Source: Candidatus Enterocola intestinipullorum
Lineage (GTDB): Bacteria > Bacteroidota > Bacteroidia > Bacteroidales > Paludibacteraceae
Length of the DNA: 36,481 nucleotides
Assembly (NCBI GenBank): GCA_017694565.1
Contig: JADIMR010000073.1
Coordinates: forward strand, 1-36,481
Direction: 5' to 3'
The notes beneath the pieces were generated by a model. It saw only the letters and a program-made list of their open reading frames with translations, did not search any database and was not told the DNA's origin. Shown piece by piece: positions 30,607-36,481 of this stretch. The position numbers were made by a program, and so were the translations under genes. Position 1 is the first letter of the stretch, and every line of letters starts with the position of its first letter.

Positions 30607-31343
30607 ATCTGGCATTGGATTTGGGCAATACGCGCGCAAAAGCCGTTTTTTTCGACAACGACACAGAGGTTGCCGAATATGTGTACGACAAATTCACCCT
30701 TGATGATTGCAAGGCTTTGTTGCGGAAGCACGACACCGAAGCGGCAATATTGTGTGCCGTTACGGCATTCGACGAGGCTTTGCCCCGGTTCTTGCGCGAC
30801 AATACCCGCTTTTTCATGCAACTTGCGGCCGATACGCCGCAGCCCTTGGAAATAGATTATGGCACGCCGCAAACCCTTGGAGCCGACCGCCTTGCCGCCG
30901 CAACGGCAGCCGCCTGCATTAAACCCGGAAGGAACATATTGGTCATAGATGCGGGTACGGCGCTTACTTTCGATTTGGTAACGGCGGACGGACGGTTCGC
31001 GGGAGGCAACATCTCGCCCGGGGCGCGGTTGCGTTTCAAGGCCTTGAACGCATTTACCGGCAAATTGCCCTTGCTGTCCCTTGAAGAATGCTCCGGAGGT
31101 TTGGGTAAAAGCACCAAAGAAGCCATCCTCAACGGGGTCGTACAGGGCATAGTCAGCGAGATTGGACATTATGCGGAATCTTTGTCCGCTGAATATGAAG
31201 ATCTTTTGGTTTTTTTAACCGGGGGGGACTGTTTTTACTTTGCAAAGAAATTAAAAATACCCATATTTGTAGTCCCGAATTTGTTGTCACAGGGATTGAA
31301 CCGTATTTTGAAGTACAATTTATGTCGCAAAAGCGCATTGTAG
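30603..31343 (+). CDS. coaX: Type III pantothenate kinase
   Basis: This is a 246-residue ASKHA-family kinase for the first step of CoA synthesis, not inhibited by CoA and usually needing a monovalent cation. Motifs are LALDLGNTRAKAVFF (phosphate 1), the pantothenate-binding GADRLAAATAA and VIDAGTALTFDLV (phosphate 2), then GGNISPGARLRFKAL. Length is normal. It overlaps the exosortase stop (ATGA) and the next gene by 22 bases, indicating translational coupling. Confidence 0.96.
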   Translation: MNLALDLGNTRAKAVFFDNDTEVAEYVYDKFTLDDCKALLRKHDTEAAILCAVTAFDEALPRFLRDNTRFFMQLAADTPQPLEIDYGTPQTLGADRLAAATAAACIKPGRNILVIDAGTALTFDLVTADGRFAGGNISPGARLRFKALNAFTGKLPLLSLEECSGGLGKSTKEAILNGVVQGIVSEIGHYAESLSAEYEDLLVFLTGGDCFYFAKKLKIPIFVVPNLLSQGLNRILKYNLCRKSAL

Positions 31344-32572
31344 TATCCTTTCTGTTGTTTTGGACGATGGCGGCCGGCTGTTTGGCACAGATATATGCAT
31401 CGCCTTATTCCCGATACGGATACGGAGATTTGCAATCGTTCACGGTAGGCAAGGCGGTGTCCATGGGCGGTTTGGCTTACGGTATGAGGGACGGCAGCAC
31501 CATTACACCCGCAAACCCCGCATCTTCCACAGCCATAGGGCAAAAGACGTTCATGATGGATTTGGGAGTGTCCGGCATGGTGGATTGTTTTACCACATCC
31601 GATGCATACAGCTCGCAATTCATTGGCAATATAGATTATGTGGCCTTCCAATTCCCGTTGGCGAAGTTCGCGGCGGTCAGTTTCGGGGTGTTGCCTTATT
31701 CAACTGTCGGTTACGATTACTCGGCAAGCGCGCAGTATCCCTCGTATGCCGCATCCGACAGCACTATAACGGCAACCCAGTCGTTTAGCGGGTCGGGCGG
31801 ATTCACCGAGGTTTATTTGGGATTTTCTTTCGACATATTCGACAGGGTGGCCGTAGGAGTGCAGGGCAAATACATGTTCGGCAGGATAAACAGGCAAAGG
31901 GACGTTTCTTTTCCCGGAGAGTCGGTTTATTACAGTTCCACGTCGCAAACCGCGACCATGAATGTAAGTTCGTTCCTGTGCGATTTCGGTTTGCAATACC
32001 ACCAGCCCATAGGCAATGACGAATTGGTAGTGGGGGCTGCTTATTCACTGGCACTTCCATTGAACATTTGGAGTACGACGACCACGGTTACGACGACTAC
32101 CAAAACGGAAAGTTCGAACGACGGGTTCGATTATCCGCATACTGTCGGTGCGGGTTTTACTTACCGTATAGGCCAAAGATGGTTGTTCGGCGCGGATTAC
32201 CAGTGGCAGGATTTTGCCGACGCTCGTTATGCCGGCCGCACCGATTCGCTGCTTACAAGGCATAAGATAGCCGCCGGCGTGGAGTACGTGCATGATGCCA
32301 CGTCGAAAAAATACATCGAGGCCATGCGTTTCAGGCTCGGTATGAATTATGCCAATTCCTACGCCAAGGTCAATGCGCATTCTTATTCGGAATGGGCGAT
32401 TACGGCAGGCGTGGGGTTCCCGATGCTGAGCAGCAGGTCCACGATAAACCTGCATTTGGAATACGGGCACAGGGGGTCGATAGCAGGAACGGGATTGTTG
32501 GAGCAGTATTTCAAATTCGGGGTCAGCGTCTCGCTTGCCGAAACATGGTTCGTGAAAAGGAAATTCAATTGA
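31322..32572 (+). CDS. Outer membrane beta-barrel protein (OmpP1/FadL-like)
   Basis: This is a 416-residue protein with signal MSQKRIVVSFLLFWTMAAGCLA, then YASPYSRYGYGDLQSFTVGK and SMGGLAYGMRDG, STITPANPAS, the N-terminal plug-like pattern of Bacteroidota FadL/OmpP1-type barrels. The remainder has alternating aromatic strands (FRLGMNYANSYAKVN) and a last stretch EQYFKFGVSVSLAETWF. Its start lies inside the end of coaX. Hydrophobic compound transport is known for FadL itself, but the substrate here is unknown. The order coaX, barrel, TPR, lptC, CorC, foldase recurs in Bacteroidales as I recall. Confidence 0.8.
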   Translation: MSQKRIVVSFLLFWTMAAGCLAQIYASPYSRYGYGDLQSFTVGKAVSMGGLAYGMRDGSTITPANPASSTAIGQKTFMMDLGVSGMVDCFTTSDAYSSQFIGNIDYVAFQFPLAKFAAVSFGVLPYSTVGYDYSASAQYPSYAASDSTITATQSFSGSGGFTEVYLGFSFDIFDRVAVGVQGKYMFGRINRQRDVSFPGESVYYSSTSQTATMNVSSFLCDFGLQYHQPIGNDELVVGAAYSLALPLNIWSTTTTVTTTTKTESSNDGFDYPHTVGAGFTYRIGQRWLFGADYQWQDFADARYAGRTDSLLTRHKIAAGVEYVHDATSKKYIEAMRFRLGMNYANSYAKVNAHSYSEWAITAGVGFPMLSSRSTINLHLEYGHRGSIAGTGLLEQYFKFGVSVSLAETWFVKRKFN

Positions 32573-32637
32573 TAAAATGGCGGCAGGGCTAAAACCGCAC
32601 GATGATTGCAAGTATTTTCAAGAATATAATCTTAAAT

Positions 32638-34014
32638 ATGGACAATATTATGAGAAACGCGAAATTTTTTCTTTTTGCCGCAGCTTTGACTCTCGGCTCG
32701 ATGCAGGCTTTCGCCGTGAAAGGCATCGAGGACGGCAGCAAGTACGGCACGGGCGAGGACTCCATACGCTGCTTGGAGCAGTTGAGCCTCTACCAAAGTT
32801 ACTACACCATCAAGGATTACAACTCGGCATATTCGAGTTGGAAAGTCGTGTTCGATGAATGCCCGAAAGCCGGTAACAGGACATTTTACAGCAGGGGGGC
32901 ATTCCTCATTGCAAACCAGATGTCGAAAGATGCCGCCGATCCCGCAAAATACAAGGAATGGTTCGACCTTTTGATGAAATGCTACGAAGCGAGGGTACAG
33001 TATTGCGGTAACGACACACGCTATCCCGAACCGTACATACGTGGACGCCAGGCTATCGATTTCATCAAATATTCCACTGATGAGGACAAGAACATGAAAG
33101 CCCTCCCGTGGTTGAAGATGGCGGTGGACAAGATGGCTGAAAATGTCGATAACGACGTGGCACAATATTACTTCCAAATCAAGACGGAAGAATATATGAA
33201 GGATGCCGAGAATCTGAAAGACGCCTATATTGCCGAATATCTTAAAATGGGAGACTTGCTCGACAAGCGTATTGCAAGGAATGACAAGAACGCGCAAGCC
33301 TACCAGGTTGTCCGCAGCAATATCGACCAGCTGTTCGCTGCCAGCGGTGCTGCCGATTGTACTACTTTGGAAGGCGTGTTCGGTCCGAAGTTGGAAAGCA
33401 TGAAAGATGACGTGGAAAAACTGTCAGTGGTTATTTCCTTGTTCAAGAGGGCGCGTTGCAACGAGTCCGATGTTTACTTCACGGCTTCCGAGTATTCGCA
33501 CAAATTGTCGCCGACGGCAGAAAGCGCCGCAGGTTGCGGTTATCTTGCCGCACGCAACAAGAATTACGCCGAAGCGTCCAAGTTCTTCGAGGAATCCGTT
33601 TCTTTGGCAACGGACGACTCCACACGTTACGAAAGCCAGTACATGGTGGCATTGTTGCAAATGCAATTGGACAATTATACCACGGCCCGTGCGGCAGCAT
33701 ACAAGGCTGCAAGTTTCGACCGCTCCAAGGGCGATCCCTACATACTGATTGCGCAGATGTATGCCGATTCCAAGCATAATCCCTATCCCGACGATCCTAT
33801 CTTGTCGAAGACCGTTTATTGGGCGGCTGTCGACAAATTGGTGCAAGCCAAGAACATCGATCCGGAATGCGCCGAACAGGCCCAGCAGCTGATCAACCAA
33901 TACACGCACCATTATCCCTCGAAAGAAGACGTGTTCTTCAAACCCGAGCTTAACGTAGGAGATCCGTTCACGATTGGCGGATGGATAGGAGAATCGGTAA
34001 TTTGCCGCGATTGA
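32638..34014 (+). CDS. Periplasmic TPR-like protein
   Basis: This is a 458-residue protein from the ATG at 32638 (or 32650), with signal MRNAKFFLFAAALTLGSMQAFA. The rest is alpha-helical with repeated Tyr/Ala patterns: LEQLSLYQSYYTIKDYNSAY, AAGCGYLAARNKNYAEASKF and MVALLQMQLDNYTTARAAAY, typical of tetratricopeptide units. It ends in a short non-helical tail GDPFTIGGWIG. It probably scaffolds an envelope complex. It lies between the OmpP1/FadL-like barrel and lptC in one operon. No specific function is assigned. Confidence 0.8.
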   Translation: MDNIMRNAKFFLFAAALTLGSMQAFAVKGIEDGSKYGTGEDSIRCLEQLSLYQSYYTIKDYNSAYSSWKVVFDECPKAGNRTFYSRGAFLIANQMSKDAADPAKYKEWFDLLMKCYEARVQYCGNDTRYPEPYIRGRQAIDFIKYSTDEDKNMKALPWLKMAVDKMAENVDNDVAQYYFQIKTEEYMKDAENLKDAYIAEYLKMGDLLDKRIARNDKNAQAYQVVRSNIDQLFAASGAADCTTLEGVFGPKLESMKDDVEKLSVVISLFKRARCNESDVYFTASEYSHKLSPTAESAAGCGYLAARNKNYAEASKFFEESVSLATDDSTRYESQYMVALLQMQLDNYTTARAAAYKAASFDRSKGDPYILIAQMYADSKHNPYPDDPILSKTVYWAAVDKLVQAKNIDPECAEQAQQLINQYTHHYPSKEDVFFKPELNVGDPFTIGGWIGESVICRD

Positions 34015-34036
34015 CAAAACCAATTCGACTATAAAG

Positions 34037-34669
34037 TTGGACGTAGATCGAAGTAGATATTTCAAGTTTAAAAGCATAACGGCCGTAATGCTTACGGTCG
34101 TTATGCTTGTTTTTTCCGGTTGCAACGATTCAAAAGTCAAGGCCGACAAGACCCTGACCGTGGTAAGGGACTCCATGCCGCTCATGCGGGCGCGGGACGT
34201 CTTGACCCTTATATCGGATTCAGGTGTTACGCAGTACAGGGTCGCGGCCCCCGAATGGGTGGTGTTCGACAAAAAGGAGCGTCCGTGCTGGATATTCCCG
34301 CACGGTTTGCATTTGGAGAAGTTTGATACGCAAATGACGGTTACTGCGGAAGTAGATGCGGATTCCGCGATATATTACAATTCCGAGGAGATATGGATCC
34401 TGACGGGCAATGTCAATGCCGTTAACGAGAAAGGCGAGCATTTCGAATCGGAGAAGTTGGTGTTGGAGCAAAACAATGACCGCATACATACCGACACCAA
34501 GGTCAAAATAACGCAAAAAGACAAAATAATCAACGGTATAGGTTTGGAATCGAACCAAAGGCTTTCGAAATATACCATATTGAAACCTACGGGAATAATT
34601 CCCTTGGATGCGGAAGAAGACGAAGAAAACGCAGGTATTCCCGCAGATTCGTCCAAAGCAGGAGACTAA
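34037..34669 (+). CDS. lptC: LptC-like LPS export lipoprotein
   Basis: This is a 210-residue protein of the periplasmic LPS bridge, taking LPS from LptBFG and passing it to LptA. The start is a TTG at 34037, giving a basic leader (DRSRYFKFKSIT), a hydrophobic core and lipobox LVFSGC. The only ATG (34088) would remove the basic part. The LptC beta-jellyroll pattern is visible in SDSGVTQYRVAAPEWVVFDK, FPHGLHLEKFD, ADSAIYYNSEEIWILTGNV and HFESEKLVLEQNNDRIHTD. It ends in an acidic tail. It lies between the TPR gene (22 bases) and the CorC-like gene (21 bases). Confidence 0.85.
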   Translation: MDVDRSRYFKFKSITAVMLTVVMLVFSGCNDSKVKADKTLTVVRDSMPLMRARDVLTLISDSGVTQYRVAAPEWVVFDKKERPCWIFPHGLHLEKFDTQMTVTAEVDADSAIYYNSEEIWILTGNVNAVNEKGEHFESEKLVLEQNNDRIHTDTKVKITQKDKIINGIGLESNQRLSKYTILKPTGIIPLDAEEDEENAGIPADSSKAGD

Positions 34670-34690
34670 TATAAAACCATAATATAAAAA

Positions 34691-35935
34691 ATGAGCGACA
34701 CGATTGTTCTTATAATTGTATCCCTTGCCTTTTCCGCCTTTTTCTGCGGCATGGAGATAGCATTCGTATCTTCCAACAGATTGAGGGTGGAAATTGAGAA
34801 ACAGAAGAAAACCTTTATTTCAAGCATACTGAATATTTATTATTCGAGGCCGGACCGTTATATTTCCACGATTCTCGTGGGACAGAACGTGACAATGGTC
34901 ATTTACGGTGTGCAGATGACGGATTTCCTAATGCCGCTATTGTCGCCGATAGGCAGCCCGGTGATAGTCGGTATCCTGCAAACGATAATCTCGACGATAG
35001 TGATCCTTTTGTTCGGGGAGTTCGTGCCCAAAATGATTTTCCGCATGAATCCGAACTTTTTCATGAACCTGTTCGCCGTGCCGTTGTTGCTGATATACGT
35101 ATTGCTTTACCCGGTTTCGCGTTTGAATACGTTCCTGTCTCACGGCTTCATGGGGCTTTTCGGGTTCAAAGTCGAAGAAGACAAGGAGATTTTGCCCGGC
35201 AGGGTGGATTTGGATTATTTGTTGCAGGAATCCAACTCGCAAGACCCGGAGGTAGAAAAAGAAGTGAAGATTTTCCAAAACGCGCTCGATTTTTCCAAGG
35301 TCAAGCTCCGCGACTGCATGGTGCCGCGCAACGAGATAGTGGCGGTCGGTTATGACGACAGCATCCAGGACCTTACGCGGGCTTTCGTAAGTTCCGGCTT
35401 TTCGAAAATCGTGATTTACAAGGAGAACATAGACAATATCATAGGTTACGTGCACTCGTTGGAATTGTTCAAGAAACCCCGCAAGTGGCAGGATAAGATA
35501 ATTTTGATGCCGATAGTGCCCGAAACAATGGCCGCCAACAAGCTCATGAATTCCCTGTTGTCCAAGAAAAAATCGCTTGCGGTGGTAGTTGACGAGTTCG
35601 GAGGGACTGCCGGCATAGTGAGCTTCGAGGACATAGTCGAGGAAATATTCGGCGAAATCGAAGACGAGCACGATACCCAGGAATATGTCGCTACCAAGTC
35701 GGGAGAAAATGAATATGTACTTTCCGGACGTTTGGAAATAGATTTCGTAAACGACAAATTCGATTTGCAGCTTCCGGTGGCAGAGGAATATGTCACAATC
35801 GCGGGATTGATAATGCACGAAGCCCAAGGCATCCCCAAGCCCCACGAGGTAGTGGAAACCGGCGACTTCATGTTCGAGGTGCTGAAATCGTCGGGCAACA
35901 AGATCGATTTGGTAAAATTGATCTGCAAGGCGTGA
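34691..35935 (+). CDS. CNNM/CorC-type (hemolysin family) transmembrane protein
   Basis: This is a 414-residue inner-membrane protein. The N-terminal DUF21/CNNM domain (about 1-180) has four helices starting MSDTIVLIIVSLAFSAFFCG and MEIAFVSSNRLRVEIEKQKK. A CBS pair (about 200-330) shows LRDCMVPRNEIVAVGYDDS and VVDEFGGTAGIVSFEDIVEE with IFGEIEDEHD. The CorC_HlyC domain (FVNDKFDLQLPVAEEYVTIA) closes the protein. The family moves or senses Mg2+ or other divalent cations and includes gliding protein GldE. No gliding genes are nearby. Length is normal. It is the last gene of the operon before a fresh promoter. Confidence 0.92.
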   Translation: MSDTIVLIIVSLAFSAFFCGMEIAFVSSNRLRVEIEKQKKTFISSILNIYYSRPDRYISTILVGQNVTMVIYGVQMTDFLMPLLSPIGSPVIVGILQTIISTIVILLFGEFVPKMIFRMNPNFFMNLFAVPLLLIYVLLYPVSRLNTFLSHGFMGLFGFKVEEDKEILPGRVDLDYLLQESNSQDPEVEKEVKIFQNALDFSKVKLRDCMVPRNEIVAVGYDDSIQDLTRAFVSSGFSKIVIYKENIDNIIGYVHSLELFKKPRKWQDKIILMPIVPETMAANKLMNSLLSKKKSLAVVVDEFGGTAGIVSFEDIVEEIFGEIEDEHDTQEYVATKSGENEYVLSGRLEIDFVNDKFDLQLPVAEEYVTIAGLIMHEAQGIPKPHEVVETGDFMFEVLKSSGNKIDLVKLICKA

Positions 35936-36006
35936 GCGTTGCGGGATGTAGAAAAGTTTTCTTGCTGCAATAGTAAAAAAGGCTGAAAAATAACGAGTAA
36001 ATTTTG

Positions 36007-36014
36007 TATATTCG
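36007..36014 (+). promoter_or_regulatory. -7-like element of the foldase gene
   Basis: TATATTCG, identical to the feoB element, lies 44 bases before the ATG at 36058. No clear -33 is visible. The 35936-36057 spacer otherwise holds only a short AGAAAA-G-TTTTCT palindrome. Confidence 0.4.
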
Positions 36015-36057
36015 CAGCCATATTTTGGAGAACAAAAAAATAAGATATTAAAGCTTT

Positions 36058-36462
36058 ATGGCAACTTTACAGAAAATAAGGCAGCGCGGCGTTTTGCTGA
36101 CAGTGATTATAGGCATAGCCATGCTGGCCTTCATCATCGGCGGTATAGATTTCAATACCTTTACCGGCAATTCACGTACGGTAGTGGCAGATGTGAACGG
36201 GGACGAAGTCAAGATTCAGGAGTATGAGCGTTTGTTGGACGAAATGACGACATTCTACCAGATAGAAACCGGCATGTCGAGCTTGGACGAGAACACCACG
36301 ATGCAAATACGCAATGCCGTATGGAACTTGTGGCTCAACGGGCAACTCGTGGCACAGCAATGCGAAAAATTGGGCATAGTCGTTTCGGACGATGAAATCG
36401 CCGCCAATCTTTCCGCTGCCACGCCCCATCCGATGTTGGTGCAGTTGAGGTCGTTCTACAAT
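36058..36462 (+). CDS. PpiD/SurA-type periplasmic foldase, N-terminal part (truncated by contig end)
   Basis: There are 135 codons from the ATG at 36058 to the last genomic codon. MATLQKIRQRGVLLTVIIGI begins a short cytoplasmic stretch and a single membrane helix (about 12-30). The chaperone-like SurA_N pattern follows: VVADVNGDEVKIQEYERLLD, IRNAVWNLWLNGQLVAQQ and LGIVVSDDEIAANL. This is the start of PpiD-like membrane-anchored peptidyl-prolyl isomerases that help outer-membrane proteins fold. The rest, including any parvulin domains, lies off the contig. Bases after 36462 are adapter and should not be translated. Confidence 0.88.
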
Positions 36463-36481
36463 CTGTCTCTTATACACATCT
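36463..36481. other. Tn5/Nextera mosaic-end adapter sequence (artefact)
   Basis: The last 19 bases, CTGTCTCTTATACACATCT, are exactly the reverse complement of the Tn5 mosaic end used in tagmentation libraries. It fuses directly to the ppiD-like gene and on the minus strand creates a spurious peptide beginning MYKRQ. It is not genomic. Confidence 0.98.

Noticed and set aside
34691..35935. Hemolysin toxin
   Set aside because: The family name is historical; the DUF21-CBS-CorC layout points to a divalent-cation membrane protein.
36172..36477. Minus-strand frame opposite the foldase gene, starting MYKRQ
   Set aside because: Its start is encoded by the Tn5 adapter and the rest is antisense to the PpiD-like gene.

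Overview
The window looks like a metagenome-assembled contig from a member of the Bacteroidales (Bacteroidota). Supporting signs are promoters of the TTTG-N17-21-TAnnTTTG type, abundant lipoproteins with a lipobox, a FeoA-FeoB fusion with its Cys-rich partner, DUF4270, an AURKAIP1/COX24 mini-protein beside HU and RNase G, and a long TamB divergent from tsaD. The family cannot be fixed by eye. Both ends are cut. The left end stops inside rpsA, which carries an apparent one-base deletion. The last 19 bases are the Tn5/Nextera mosaic-end adapter, not genome.

Region 1 (1-11.5 kb, nearly all minus strand) is an extracytoplasmic iron region. It holds partial rpsA, a FeoB-associated Cys-rich membrane peptide, a feoAB fusion, and a six-gene operon. 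Read from its promoter at about 11.48 kb, that operon encodes a porin-like barrel, a circularly permuted imelysin-type lipoprotein, a di-heme oxidoreductase lipoprotein (DUF1111), a second porin-like barrel, a small mono-heme cytochrome c lipoprotein and a Rid-fold/chorismatase-like protein. I infer a route in which iron crosses the outer membrane, is bound and redox-processed in the periplasm, and enters the cell through FeoB.

Region 2 (11.5-13.1 kb) is an AT-richer patch with a coiled-coil remnant and a class II Fic protein. Region 3 (13.2-18.0 kb, plus strand) is housekeeping: HU, a 29-residue COX24-type protein, rng, nth and thrS. An unusual 390-bp non-coding stretch follows thrS, made of TTAGTG heptamers, several triloop hairpins and a 47-nt perfect palindrome. 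Region 4 (18.4-24.1 kb, plus strand) holds a degenerate single-domain glycogen-synthase homologue, a DUF4270 lipoprotein, class II fructose-bisphosphate aldolase, a CDF zinc-type exporter and an M23 lipoprotein.

Region 5 (24.1-36.5 kb) has tamB on the minus strand, divergent from a compact plus-strand operon: tsaD, an exosortase-family membrane protein, coaX, an outer-membrane barrel, a TPR-like periplasmic protein, lptC and a CorC/CNNM-type membrane protein. A PpiD/SurA-type foldase, cut by the contig end, follows from its own promoter. TamB, LptC, the barrel and the foldase together suggest envelope biogenesis.

The features most worth a second look are the iron operon with its permuted imelysin and chorismatase-like gene, the orphan exosortase, the degenerate glycogen synthase/DUF4270 pair, and the dispersed heptamer and triloop-hairpin elements that sit directly behind stop codons.
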